A stretch of 64,000 nucleotides of DNA from Thermogemmata fonticola (GTDB lineage: Bacteria; Planctomycetota; Planctomycetia; Gemmatales; Gemmataceae): the NCBI RefSeq assembly GCF_013694095.1, contig NZ_JACEFB010000001.1:948756-1012755 (forward strand), read 5' to 3'. The notes under the pieces are model-generated. The model was not told the DNA's origin. It searched no databases and saw nothing but the letters and a program-made list of their open reading frames with translations. A program made the translations under genes and the position numbers. Shown one piece after another: positions 14,391 to 23,568 of this stretch (positions within the stretch are counted from its first letter, which is position 1; each line of letters opens with the position of its first letter).

Positions 14391-17219
14391 TCAAACGGTC
14401 CAAGGCGGCGGAGCATCGGGTGACACTCCCAGCGACTCCAGCGCTTGCTGCACGACAGAACGGTCGATCTCCTGACGCTCTGCCAGGGAGTAGAGGGCAG
14501 CGACAGTGACGTGCTCCGCGTCGATCTCGAAGAAGCGGCGCAGCGCCTTACGCGTGTCGCTTCGGCCAAAACCATCCGTTCCCAACGCCAGCAACCGCCC
14601 TTCCAAAAAGGGGCCGATGAGTTCCGGCACTGCTCGGACATAATCGCTAGCGGCGATGATCGGACCGGGAACATTCCCCAACACCTGGCGGACGAAGGAG
14701 ACGCGCTTTTCTGCCAGGGGATGCAACCGATTATATCGCTCACATTCCAGGGCTTCCCGGCGTAACATCTGATAACTCGTCACACTATAGACAGTACTGG
14801 CCACATTATATTGTTCCGCAAGGATTTTCTGGGCACGTAATACTTCCATGAGAATAGGACCTGACCCCAGGAGTTGAACTTCCGCAATGGCTCCTTGCGG
14901 CCGCAAACTCCGAAACGGATAGATACCGCGTATGATTCCCTCTCGAATCTGGGGTGAAGGCATGGGAGGCATATCATAGCTTTCATTGTACAACGTTAGA
15001 TAGTAGAAGCACTCTTCATTACGGATGAACATGGCATGGATGCCTTCTTCGATAATAACGGCCAGTTCGTAGGCAAAAGCCGGATCATAAGCCCGGCAGG
15101 TGGGGACAGCGGAGGCGACCAGATGGCTATGGCCATCCTGGTGTTGAAGGCCCTCTCCGTTGAGCGTAGTACGGCCCGCGGTCGCTCCGAGGAGGAAACC
15201 CCGCGTGCGGGCATCGGCTGCCGCCCAAATCAGATCCCCGACACGTTGGAAGCCAAACATCGAGTAGTAGATATAAAACGGTATGGTATTAACACCGTAA
15301 GTATTGTAAGCCGTCCCTGCTGCGATGAAGCTGCACATAGCTCCAGCTTCATTGATTCCTTCTTGCAATATTTGCCCATTGGTTGACTCTTTATACTCGG
15401 TGAGAGTTCCCTTATCGACGGGCGTGTAAAGTTGTCCGATACTGGAATAGATTCCGAACGATTTATACATAGGCGGCATGCCAAAGGTTTGTCCTTCATC
15501 CGGGACAATGGGAACGATGTATTTGCCAATGGCGGGGTCCTTCATGATTTGTGTCATGAGCACAACCCAGGCTAGAGTGGTGGATTGCCCTTTACCGGGG
15601 GGTGTGCCTTTCAGGAGGGGTTCAAAGGCTTTGGGGTCGGGAGGCGAACTGGGGGTGAAGGTTGTATTGCGGAAGGGTTGGAAGCCGCCCAGGGCGCGCC
15701 GGCGATCCCGCAAGTATTTCATCTCCGGGCTGTCTTCTGGGGGGCGATAGAAGGGGACTTCGCCGAGCTGTTCATCCGTGAAGGGCAGCTCGAAGCGATC
15801 GCGGAACAAGCGTAGGGCAGCGATCATCTGGCGTTTGCTGATCTCTTCCGGCGCGAGGCTCGGTTCCCGTTCGATCTCCACCGCCAGCTTTTTCAACTGG
15901 TGCGTGGTGTTCTTGCCTGCCCCGCCCGTGCCTGGAATGCCGTACCCTTTGATTGTCTTGACCAGGATGACCGTGGGTTGTCCCTTATGCTCCACGGCGG
16001 CCTTATAGGCAGCGTAAACCTTGAGGGGATCATGTCCGCCACGCTTGAGAGTCGCCAAACGGGAGTTGGGAAGATGCTCGACCAAGGCTCGCAATTCGGG
16101 AGTGTTGAAGAAATGTTCGCGGATGAAGGCTCCCCGGCGTTCGAGGTCTTCCTCCTCGCTGAGGACGACTTTGTTGCGGATTTCCTCCGGCGTGCGGACA
16201 TCTCGGCCGATGTATTCCTGGTACTCGCCATCGACCACTTCCATCATGCGGCGTGCCAAAGCACCCGTGTGGTCGGCCTGCAAGAGGGGGTCCCAATCGG
16301 AACCCCAGATCACTTTGATGACATTCCAGCCGGCACCGCGGAAAATCCCCTCTAGTTCCTGGATGATCTTGCCGTTGCCGCGGACGGGGCCATCCAGACG
16401 TTGCAAGTTGCAGTTGATGACCCAAATGAGGTTATCGAGGCGTTCGCGTCCCGCCAAGCCGATGCAACCGAGAGTCTCCGGTTCGTCGCATTCACCATCG
16501 CCGAGGAAGGCCCAGACTTTGACCGGGTCAGTATCTAACAGGCCGCGATCGCGCAGGTAGCGGTTGAAGCGGGCGTGATAGATCGACATGATCGGGCCGA
16601 GGCCCATGCTGACGGTAGGAAACTGCCAGAAGTTGGGCATGAGCCAGGGATGGGGATAGCTGGACAGGCCGCCTCCGGTTTGCAATTCGCGGCGGAAATT
16701 CAGCAACTGCGTTTCGCTGAGCCGTCCTTCGAGAAAGGCGCGGGCATACATTCCGGGACTGGCATGACCCTGGAAGAAAATGACATCGCCGGGATGGGTT
16801 TCGCTCCGACCGCGGAAAAAGTGATTGAAGCCGATTTCGTACAGTGTCGCCGCACTGGCAAAAGTGGAGATGTGCCCGCCAACGTTGGTGTTGCGATTGG
16901 CCCGCAGCACCATCGCCATCGCATTCCAGCGGACGATGCTTTTGATGCGCCGTTCTAGTTCGCGGTTGCCAGGGAAAGGAGGCTGTTCTTCCAGAGGAAT
17001 GGTGTTGACGTAGGGCGTGGTGATGGCCCCGATCATGGGGGTGCGGGTCCGGCGGGCCACCAAGGCCATCAACTGTTCCAGCAAATAGTGAGCGCGTTCT
17101 GGTCCGGCGTGGCGGAGCACCGCCTCCATCGATTCGAGCCACTCCGCGGTCTCCTGCGGGTCGTGGTCCTCCGCCAGGCGTGCGGCACGACGGGCCAGCA
17201 CGTCGGGTGTTGTGAGCAT
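14391..17219 (-). CDS. aceE: Pyruvate dehydrogenase E1 component, homodimeric type
   Basis: This 942-residue thiamine-diphosphate enzyme decarboxylates pyruvate and reductively acetylates E2. It aligns by eye with AceE over its whole length: DVIFFQGHASPGMYARAFLE in the N-terminal third, the thiamine-binding FLGDGECDEPE near residue 235, IKGYGIPG in the middle and YYSMFGFQRVGD in the C-terminal half. E. coli AceE has 887 residues. The ATG at 17219 is chosen because GGAG lies seven bases upstream; a longer start at 17312 would add 31 unlikely residues. The stretch about 14760-15560 is noticeably poorer in GC (hand counts 38-45% per line) than the rest of the gene (about 62% at 16441), while the protein remains intact. 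Confidence 0.95.
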   Translation of the reverse strand: MLTTPDVLARRAARLAEDHDPQETAEWLESMEAVLRHAGPERAHYLLEQLMALVARRTRTPMIGAITTPYVNTIPLEEQPPFPGNRELERRIKSIVRWNAMAMVLRANRNTNVGGHISTFASAATLYEIGFNHFFRGRSETHPGDVIFFQGHASPGMYARAFLEGRLSETQLLNFRRELQTGGGLSSYPHPWLMPNFWQFPTVSMGLGPIMSIYHARFNRYLRDRGLLDTDPVKVWAFLGDGECDEPETLGCIGLAGRERLDNLIWVINCNLQRLDGPVRGNGKIIQELEGIFRGAGWNVIKVIWGSDWDPLLQADHTGALARRMMEVVDGEYQEYIGRDVRTPEEIRNKVVLSEEEDLERRGAFIREHFFNTPELRALVEHLPNSRLATLKRGGHDPLKVYAAYKAAVEHKGQPTVILVKTIKGYGIPGTGGAGKNTTHQLKKLAVEIEREPSLAPEEISKRQMIAALRLFRDRFELPFTDEQLGEVPFYRPPEDSPEMKYLRDRRRALGGFQPFRNTTFTPSSPPDPKAFEPLLKGTPPGKGQSTTLAWVVLMTQIMKDPAIGKYIVPIVPDEGQTFGMPPMYKSFGIYSSIGQLYTPVDKGTLTEYKESTNGQILQEGINEAGAMCSFIAAGTAYNTYGVNTIPFYIYYSMFGFQRVGDLIWAAADARTRGFLLGATAGRTTLNGEGLQHQDGHSHLVASAVPTCRAYDPAFAYELAVIIEEGIHAMFIRNEECFYYLTLYNESYDMPPMPSPQIREGIIRGIYPFRSLRPQGAIAEVQLLGSGPILMEVLRAQKILAEQYNVASTVYSVTSYQMLRREALECERYNRLHPLAEKRVSFVRQVLGNVPGPIIAASDYVRAVPELIGPFLEGRLLALGTDGFGRSDTRKALRRFFEIDAEHVTVAALYSLAERQEIDRSVVQQALESLGVSPDAPPPWTV

Positions 17220-17506
17220 TCGTTGATCTCCAGCGCGCAACCGAGGGAGAGGTAGCGGCAGGGTAGTGGCGTGGATGGGACATCCTGACCCAACACGCCG
17301 CCTCCGCATCATCTAATAGGGGCGGAGAAGGTTTCAATTCCATCCGACACTGTTTAGAATAGGTTGAACCCCAGGGATGTCCATTGCTCCTGGCCCTGGT
17401 CTCGGCGATGACACACGGGTTTCACCACCGAGCTGCCACTGGGAGTGGAGAGATTTCGCCCAAAGAGGAGCGAATCGCCTAAAGAGTCACTGGAAAGGAC
17501 GAGCCA

Positions 17507-18577
17507 ATGTCTCCCCGCCCCGCGATTGTTTTTGGGTTGGCCTGCGGCTTGGCCGGTGTGTTGCTTCCCCTCCTGCCAGCTTCGCCCTCCCCGGACATTC
17601 CCCCCGCGACCGTTGTAAGCTGGTCCCCCTCGCCGTCCCCGCTGCGGCAGGTGGTTTCTGCTTGGGCCCAAAAAGGGGGCCTCCAAGTCGAGGTAGCCCC
17701 CCCTTTGGCCGAACTTCCTGTCTCTCTCTCGTTGGAGAACGTTCCGTTGTGGGAGGCGTTGGAGCGAACCGCCCGGCAGGTTCGGGGACAGTGGAACGTC
17801 AGTGCTGACGGGAAAAGCCTGCGCTTGCTCCCAAAGGGGGAAGGGCAAACGATCGCAGCCTCGGCCGGCCCCTTCCGAATCGTGGTGCAAACGGTCCATG
17901 CCCGCTTGCAGCCTTCCACGGCCCATGCCGTTTGTGACCTCGATCTGCTGGTCCACTGGGAACCGCGTTATCCCGTGTACCGAATCGACGCCTCTCCCAG
18001 CATCACGATGGCTCAGGACGAGCGGGGGCAATCTCTCGCGGCGGAAAGCTCCAGGAGCCGCCAATATCCCCCTGCCGCCGCCAGCGAGATGTTTGTACGT
18101 CTCACCGGGGTGCGACGGCAGGCGCAGCGGATTGCATGTTTGGAGGGCGTGTTCCGGGTGACGTTGGCCGAGCGCCTGCTCACCCTCCGTTGGGACACCC
18201 CGCCGCGGGAGAAAATGGTGACACAAACAGCCGGTCCTCTCATCTTCACCTGGAAGTCGCTGCGGCGAAATCCCACCCTGCAAGTATGGGAGGTGGAGCT
18301 GGAGGGGGAATATCCAGCCGACCATCCGCGGTTCGATAGTTACGAAGAGAGCAAGTGGCTGCGGGATGTGCAGATTCAGTGGCGCACCGCCGCAGGCCGA
18401 ATTGTCCGCCCCCAAGGGGAGGAGATTTATGCCAGTGGACGCAAAGTCCAGGTGGCCTGTCAATTCCCGCAGGCCATTGATCCCCTTGCGGCGGGCGGGT
18501 CGTTGCTCTTGACCGTCCCAGCCCCCCTGCGCGAAGTCCGCATCCCCTTCCGCTTGGAGAATATCCCGCTTCCCTGA
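17507..18577 (+). CDS. Exported protein of unknown function with a secretin-N-like segment
   Basis: The 356-residue product has a signal peptide (MSPRPAIVFGLACGLAGVLL, cleavage probably near residues 26-30). Residues about 38-110 (PLRQVVSAWAQKGGLQVEV, then LSLENVPLWEALERTARQ) resemble the STN/secretin short domain in which a small beta-alpha unit precedes a larger module. The remaining 240 residues look like beta-rich periplasmic domains that I do not recognise. The ATG at 17507 has GGAAAGGACGAG upstream. It is divergent from the pyruvate dehydrogenase operon; the 287 bases between the two starts must hold both promoters. No function can be assigned. The STN resemblance is a pattern judgement, not a search result. 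Confidence 0.72.
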   Translation: MSPRPAIVFGLACGLAGVLLPLLPASPSPDIPPATVVSWSPSPSPLRQVVSAWAQKGGLQVEVAPPLAELPVSLSLENVPLWEALERTARQVRGQWNVSADGKSLRLLPKGEGQTIAASAGPFRIVVQTVHARLQPSTAHAVCDLDLLVHWEPRYPVYRIDASPSITMAQDERGQSLAAESSRSRQYPPAAASEMFVRLTGVRRQAQRIACLEGVFRVTLAERLLTLRWDTPPREKMVTQTAGPLIFTWKSLRRNPTLQVWEVELEGEYPADHPRFDSYEESKWLRDVQIQWRTAAGRIVRPQGEEIYASGRKVQVACQFPQAIDPLAAGGSLLLTVPAPLREVRIPFRLENIPLP

Positions 18578-18827
18578 GAGCGGTGCTGGCGGCGACATGT
18601 GAACAACATGCCAGAACGGTCCCTGTCCCATGACGAGTTTCGCCACTCAAGTTCTCTCCATTGCACGAGATGGAACTACGCCGTATAATCCTCCCAGGGA
18701 AACCGCATGGTTCACGCAGGGAAGCGGATCGGAACGACGGCCAAGACGCAACGGCCGTCTCCAACAGCGGGCAGAAATGATTTCTTGAGCGGCCTTCGCA
18801 CCAACTCCCAGCGAGGGGAAGAGTGTC

Positions 18828-19217
18828 ATGCCGGCGACATCCTCTCCGACGCGCTTGCGAACGGATTGGGAACTGTTACAAGGTGCCTGGCGATCGGTAG
18901 CCGGTCCCTGTGAGGCCCGCTTGCTGATTGCGGGGGACCATTTCAGTTTCGAGTTTTTGGATGGCGACATTTACATGGGAACGTTCGTCTTGACGCCAGA
19001 GGGGATGGATATGCATATCCTGGCGGGACCGGCGGAGCACCGGGGTAAGACGGCGCTCTGTCTGTACCGCTTGGAAGGGGGTGTCTTGCAGTGGTCGCCG
19101 GGCCGGCCGGGATCGCAGCGGCGCCCCAGCCGTTTCCCGGAGGTGGATGATCCCCGCTCGCTGTCGTTCGTCTTCCGCCGGGATCGTCGGCTCGCCCGCC
19201 GTGGACCGCTGCGCTAG
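18828..19217 (+). CDS. Small TIGR03067-like planctomycete protein
   Basis: The 129-residue protein opens with DWELLQGAWRSVAG and continues with GTFVLTPEGMDMHI, G-K-T-A-L-C-L-Y-R-L-E-G and PG...RPSRFPEV. These are the ordered landmarks of the planctomycete domain TIGR03067 (a lipocalin-like short beta domain: DLxxLQGTW, then the diagnostic KTLLGIYELDG and RPTxF). No signal peptide is evident, unlike in many members, so it may be cytoplasmic. GAGGGGAAGAG precedes the ATG at 18828. The family's function is unknown. It lies 102 bases before the pyruvate:ferredoxin oxidoreductase genes on the same strand. Confidence 0.68.
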   Translation: MPATSSPTRLRTDWELLQGAWRSVAGPCEARLLIAGDHFSFEFLDGDIYMGTFVLTPEGMDMHILAGPAEHRGKTALCLYRLEGGVLQWSPGRPGSQRRPSRFPEVDDPRSLSFVFRRDRRLARRGPLR

Positions 19218-19319
19218 GTGTTGAAAATCGCTCGTGGTTCCTCCGCCCAGGTTTCCCTTGCGCCCCTGCGGGCATACACCAACAGTATCCATGACCTCAA
19301 AGCGGGAGGTTTTCGATTC

Positions 19320-21311
19320 ATGAGCATCGCTGTTGCGCAAGCGCCGATCCGGACTCCCGAGGCCAGCCGTGAAGCCGTCGAGGCTAGCTATCAGTATCCG
19401 GGCATTCCGACCACGTGCGACGGCGCCGAAGCCGTGGTCCATGTGGAGACGCACATCAGCCAGGCGGCAGGGGCGTATCCGATCACCAGCTCCACCACCA
19501 TGGGAGGCGGTTTCAATGCGGCGGTCATGAACGGGGCGAAGAACCTTTGGGGCGACCCCCTGATGTTCTTTGAACCGGAGAGCGAACATTCGGCCGCTTC
19601 CATCTGCGAAGGGTTCGCCGTGGCGGGGGGGCGCGTCACCAATTTCACCAGCGGCCAGGGCTTGGTCCTGATGAAAGAGGTGCTTTACACCATCGCCGGC
19701 AAACGCCTGCCCGTGGTGATGAACATCGGAGCCAGGGCTTTGACCAGTCAGGGCCTCAACGTCCACGCTGGGCATGACGACGTCATGAGCGTGGCGGACT
19801 GCGGCTGGGGCATGCTCTTTGCCCGCAATGCGCAGGAGGCAGGGGATTTCTGCCTCATCTGCCGCCGCGTCGCTGAAGCGACCTTTACCCCCTTCTTCAA
19901 CATCCAGGACGGCTTCCTCACAACTCATACTGTCGAAACGGTCCGCCTGCCGGAACCGGAATTCATGAAGGAGTACGTCGGCAACCCCAAGGAAAAGCTG
20001 ATCAACCTGATGGACCCCGCCAACCCTATGATGTCCGGCGTGGTGCAAAACCAGGACTCGTACATGAAGGGGAAGATCGCCCAGCGCTGGTACTACGACC
20101 GCATTGCGCCGGCGCTGGAGGATGCCTTCGACGAGTTTGCCCGTAAGACCGGACGGCGCTACGGCTTCGTCGAACCCTACCGCTGCGAGGATGCCGAATA
20201 CATCCTCGTCGGTATGGGCTGTTACATGGAGACTGCCAAGGCCGTCGTGGATTACCTGCGGGAGAAAAAAGGGATTGCCGCGGGATGCCTGACGGTGTTC
20301 GTCTTCCGCCCCTTCCCGGCCCGCCACATCGTCGAGGCGCTGAAGAACTGCACGGCCTTCACTGTCCTGGAACGCATGGACGACCCGCTGTCCACCACGG
20401 GCAACCACCTGACGCGGGAAATCAAGGCGGCCTTCTGCGATGCCATGACGGGACAAAATGGCCAGGAAAAGATCGACCGCATTCCGCGCATCTATCATGG
20501 CTCCGCGGGGTTGGGCAGCCGGGATGTCCGTCCCGGTGACCTCATCGCCGCTTTCCACAACATGATGATCGACGGCCCGGACTACTTCTGCGTCGGCATC
20601 GATCATCCGCTCGCTCTTAAGGTCACGGAAGACCCCGATCTGCGCCCCAGCGGGGCCTTCTCCATGCGCGGGCACTCCGTCGGCGGTTTCGGCTCCGTTA
20701 CCACGAACAAAGTCATCGCCACGATCGCCGGCAACGTCTTCGGTAAAGATGTGCAAGCCTACCCCAAGTACGGCTCCGAAAAGAAAGGCCTGCCCACCAC
20801 CTATTACCTCACCATTGCCGATAGCCATATCAATCTCCACTCCGAACTCGAACGGGTGGAATTGCTGGTGATCAACGATCCCACGGCGATCCTGAGTCCT
20901 TTGACTCTCAAAGGTCTGGTTCCCGGCGGCGCCATCTTCATGCAGTCGCCCTACAGCGACCCCGCCGAGGTCTGGAAACGCATCCCCGATTTCAACCGCC
21001 GGACGATTCGAGAAAACAACATCCGGGTCTATTACTGCGACATGGTGCGCATTGCCCGGGAAGTTGCCAGTGAACCTGACTTGCAGATGCGCATGCAAGG
21101 CATTGTACTCCTGGGGGCGTTCCTGCGATTGACCCCTTATGCACGGGAAGCCGGCATGACCGACGAGCAGGTGTACGCCGGGGTCGAGAAAGCCCTGCGC
21201 AAGTACTTCGGCAAGCGCGGCGACCAGGTGGTTCAGGAAAACCTCACCTGCGTCAAGCGCGGCTACAGCGAGATGAAGGAAATCCCCCGGAGCATCATCG
21301 CGGCGGAGTGA
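19320..21311 (+). CDS. Pyruvate:ferredoxin oxidoreductase, fused alpha-gamma polypeptide
   Basis: The 663-residue protein corresponds to the N-terminal part of NifJ-type pyruvate:ferredoxin oxidoreductase. It has the alpha pyrimidine-binding domain (AYPITSSTTMGGG near residue 45), the transketolase-C-like domain (YILVGMGCYMETAKAVVDYL near 295) and the gamma catalytic domain (SMRGHSVGGFGSVTTNKVIA near 450). The enzyme oxidises 2-oxoacids, usually pyruvate, to acyl-CoA and reduces ferredoxin. The ATG at 19320 is chosen because GGGAGG lies 11 bases upstream and the protein then starts properly. The beta subunit with ferredoxin and thiamine domains is encoded 127 bases downstream. In most bacteria all of these domains form one chain of about 1170 residues; here they are split. 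Pyruvate is the likely but unproven substrate. Confidence 0.88.
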   Translation: MSIAVAQAPIRTPEASREAVEASYQYPGIPTTCDGAEAVVHVETHISQAAGAYPITSSTTMGGGFNAAVMNGAKNLWGDPLMFFEPESEHSAASICEGFAVAGGRVTNFTSGQGLVLMKEVLYTIAGKRLPVVMNIGARALTSQGLNVHAGHDDVMSVADCGWGMLFARNAQEAGDFCLICRRVAEATFTPFFNIQDGFLTTHTVETVRLPEPEFMKEYVGNPKEKLINLMDPANPMMSGVVQNQDSYMKGKIAQRWYYDRIAPALEDAFDEFARKTGRRYGFVEPYRCEDAEYILVGMGCYMETAKAVVDYLREKKGIAAGCLTVFVFRPFPARHIVEALKNCTAFTVLERMDDPLSTTGNHLTREIKAAFCDAMTGQNGQEKIDRIPRIYHGSAGLGSRDVRPGDLIAAFHNMMIDGPDYFCVGIDHPLALKVTEDPDLRPSGAFSMRGHSVGGFGSVTTNKVIATIAGNVFGKDVQAYPKYGSEKKGLPTTYYLTIADSHINLHSELERVELLVINDPTAILSPLTLKGLVPGGAIFMQSPYSDPAEVWKRIPDFNRRTIRENNIRVYYCDMVRIAREVASEPDLQMRMQGIVLLGAFLRLTPYAREAGMTDEQVYAGVEKALRKYFGKRGDQVVQENLTCVKRGYSEMKEIPRSIIAAE

Positions 21312-21438
21312 GCGGCGCTACCGCTTGGCCATCGGCTCTGGGCCTGCTGTTTCGGGCTGTGTGCACTTGGCCTGAAGGAATCTGCATAACCGGGAAACCA
21401 CTCACCGCAGGAAACCATCGAACTCGCGAGGTGAATTT

Positions 21439-23085
21439 ATGGCAACAGCGACCCTGCAAGCTCCCTCGATGAACGCGGCCCACGAACGCGACCCGTTCAA
21501 CAACAGTTGCTACGGTACGACTATCGACCGGCCTTACAAATTGGTCAGTCTCCCCGTGCTGGATGTGGTCGATTTCAACGAACGGATCATCCGGGGTTAT
21601 GAGGAAGGGTACGGGGAAAAGGAGTTGCCAGCGGACCTGTCTGTCGCCCGCTCGCTCATTCCGGCAGGCACCGCTTCGTTGCGGGACTTTAGCTACATCG
21701 CCCCGGAAATTCCTGAATACATCCCGGAAAACTGCACCGGCTGTATGGAGTGTGTGACGGAATGCCCCGATACCGCCATCCTCGGCAAGGTGCTTTCCGA
21801 GGAAGAATGGCAGCAGAAGATGAGCCAACTGCCGCCGGAAGATCGCGCCCTGTACGAACCCCAATGGTCCCGCACCAAGAAGTACTACGACGGCTTCAAG
21901 AAGAAGCTCGGCGTCGGCGGGATGTTCAACATCATCATCGACCCGTCCAAGTGCAAGGGCTGCGCGGAGTGCGTGACAGTCTGCGATGACAACGCCTTGC
22001 GCATGGTGCCCAAAACGGATGAGGTCATGTACAAGGCGCGGAAAAGCCACCGCTTGTTCAAGAACATGGGGCCGTCCGACGAGAAGTACATCAGCGGCAA
22101 CCTGCTCATCGACATCATGCTCAAGGAAAGCGCCCATATCTATACGGGCGGTGCTGGCTCCTGCGCCGGCTGCGGGGAAGGGACGGCTTTGCGTATGCTC
22201 TGCGCCGCCACCGGCAGCAAATACGGCGAAGATTGGGGCATCGTCGCCGCCACGGGCTGCAACACTGTGTACACTTCCACCTATCCTTACAATCCGTATC
22301 TGGTGCCCTGGACCAACTCCCTCTTCGAGAATGCCCCCACCTATGCGATTGGCGTGCGGATGCGCTGGGACCAAATGGGCTGGAAGGACAAACCCCTTTG
22401 GGTCATCGGTGGGGATGGCGCCATGTACGACATCGGCTTCCAGGCCCTCTCCCGCATGTTCATGAGCGGCCTCAACATCAAGGTGTTTGTCCTGGACACG
22501 CAAGTGTATTCCAACACCGGCGGCCAGGCTTCGACCAGTAGCTACACCGGCCAGAACACCAAGATGTCCGTGCATGGCAAGGCAGTATTCGGCAAGCAGG
22601 AACGCCGCAAGGAGATCGCCCAAATCGCCATGATGCATCCGGGAGTTTACGTCGCCCAGACGACCTGTGCCCACGTCAATCACTTTTACAAGTCCGTCTT
22701 AGGCGCCCTGGAGTATCCGGGACCGGCCATTGTCTCTTGCTACACGACTTGCCAGCCGGAGCACGGCGTAGCGGATAACATGGCGGCGGAACAAGCCCGT
22801 CTGGCCGTCGATAGCCGAGCTTTCCCCTTGCTCATCTACGATCCGCGTGCAGGGGATACCATCAAAAGCCGTCTCTCCCTGCAAGGCAACCCGAACGTCA
22901 AAGGGGATTGGTACATCCACCCGAAGACCGGCAAGGAGATCACCTTCATCGACTTCGCGCGCACGGAGGGCCGTTTCGCCAAGCATTTCGACAAAGACGG
23001 CAACCCGTCGGAAGTGCTCCTGGCGGCCAACCAGGACCGCTTGCAAAACTGGCGGCTGCTTCAGGAACTTGCTGGTCTGCGCTGA
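21439..23085 (+). CDS. Pyruvate:ferredoxin oxidoreductase, beta polypeptide with ferredoxin domain
   Basis: The 548-residue protein completes the enzyme encoded upstream. It has two [4Fe-4S] ferredoxin motifs (CTGCMECVTECPD near residue 100 and CKGCAECVTVCDD near 175) and the beta-subunit proximal-cluster/thiamine region (GAGSCAGCGEGTALRML near 240). The thiamine-diphosphate motif GGDGAMYDIGFQALSRMF follows near 330, with the conserved QVYSNTGGQAS. Together the two chains contain the full NifJ catalytic set in the normal order. The second ferredoxin motif has Asp where Pro usually follows the last Cys, which is tolerated in the family. GCGAGGTGAA precedes the ATG at 21439. Such an enzyme needs low-potential acceptors and is usually oxygen-sensitive. 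It lies on the strand opposite the nearby aceE-aceF genes. Confidence 0.9.
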   Translation: MATATLQAPSMNAAHERDPFNNSCYGTTIDRPYKLVSLPVLDVVDFNERIIRGYEEGYGEKELPADLSVARSLIPAGTASLRDFSYIAPEIPEYIPENCTGCMECVTECPDTAILGKVLSEEEWQQKMSQLPPEDRALYEPQWSRTKKYYDGFKKKLGVGGMFNIIIDPSKCKGCAECVTVCDDNALRMVPKTDEVMYKARKSHRLFKNMGPSDEKYISGNLLIDIMLKESAHIYTGGAGSCAGCGEGTALRMLCAATGSKYGEDWGIVAATGCNTVYTSTYPYNPYLVPWTNSLFENAPTYAIGVRMRWDQMGWKDKPLWVIGGDGAMYDIGFQALSRMFMSGLNIKVFVLDTQVYSNTGGQASTSSYTGQNTKMSVHGKAVFGKQERRKEIAQIAMMHPGVYVAQTTCAHVNHFYKSVLGALEYPGPAIVSCYTTCQPEHGVADNMAAEQARLAVDSRAFPLLIYDPRAGDTIKSRLSLQGNPNVKGDWYIHPKTGKEITFIDFARTEGRFAKHFDKDGNPSEVLLAANQDRLQNWRLLQELAGLR

Positions 23086-23140
23086 AGCCTATCGCCGATG
23101 GTGATGAAGCCCATCGGGGTTAGCACGACAACGTTGTGCC

Positions 23141-23467
23141 ATGCCAGCTCCCCTGCCTCCTCCCAAAGCGGTGCATGTGTTCCAGGGCGATGTGGGCGCG
23201 GCCCTGGAGTTTCTCAAGCGTGCCCGCTGGGAATTGCGGGAGCTGCGTTACGCCCGCCTTTACCAGGATCGTCTGCTGGTCATCGACGTGAACCGCGATT
23301 CCCTGGAAATCCAGGGCGTGGGTTATCCCCATTCGGCAGCGGCGACACTGTTGCGTGCAGTCAACGCAGCGTTCGATCCCGCCACGCTCGCCGAGGCCAC
23401 ATCCGCCGAGTATAAGGAGTTCACCACGGGACGGCGCCACGCTTGGGCCGAAGATCGCGTCATGTAG
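23141..23467 (+). CDS. Small hypothetical protein downstream of the ferredoxin oxidoreductase
   Basis: The 108-residue frame begins 55 bases after the beta subunit gene. It encodes a mixed alpha/beta protein with a plausible fold pattern (GALEFLKRARWELRELRYA, then RLLVIDVNRD) and no signal peptide or membrane segment. I do not recognise the family. There is no good Shine-Dalgarno site before the ATG at 23141 and no alternative start upstream, since a stop lies at 23105 in frame. Translation may therefore depend on coupling. The protein-like composition and the position after the operon favour a real gene. A role linked to the oxidoreductase is only inference. Confidence 0.5.
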   Translation: MPAPLPPPKAVHVFQGDVGAALEFLKRARWELRELRYARLYQDRLLVIDVNRDSLEIQGVGYPHSAAATLLRAVNAAFDPATLAEATSAEYKEFTTGRRHAWAEDRVM

Positions 23468-23568
23468 ATGGACACCCCCGTCCTTTCCGACCTCTTGGAC
23501 TTCAGTACGTATCTGTCTTGCGCCACTGTCAAACAGCCGCAGTCAGGAAAGCGGGGAGCGAAAGGGTT

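Noticed and set aside
17354..18646. A 430-codon minus-strand frame opposite the exported protein at 17507
   Set aside because: It has no signal, domain or ribosome-binding site and fully covers a plus-strand gene that has a signal peptide and a good start.
18876..21098. A 740-codon open frame on the minus strand, antisense to the ferredoxin oxidoreductase alpha-gamma gene
   Set aside because: It mirrors the codon pattern of the GC-rich plus-strand gene, is His/Asp-rich without a recognisable fold, and has no ribosome-binding site. The plus-strand protein is clearly real.
21295..22683. A 462-codon minus-strand frame opposite the beta subunit gene
   Set aside because: It is a shadow frame produced by high GC content, with no family landmarks; the plus-strand ferredoxin and thiamine motifs are unambiguous.
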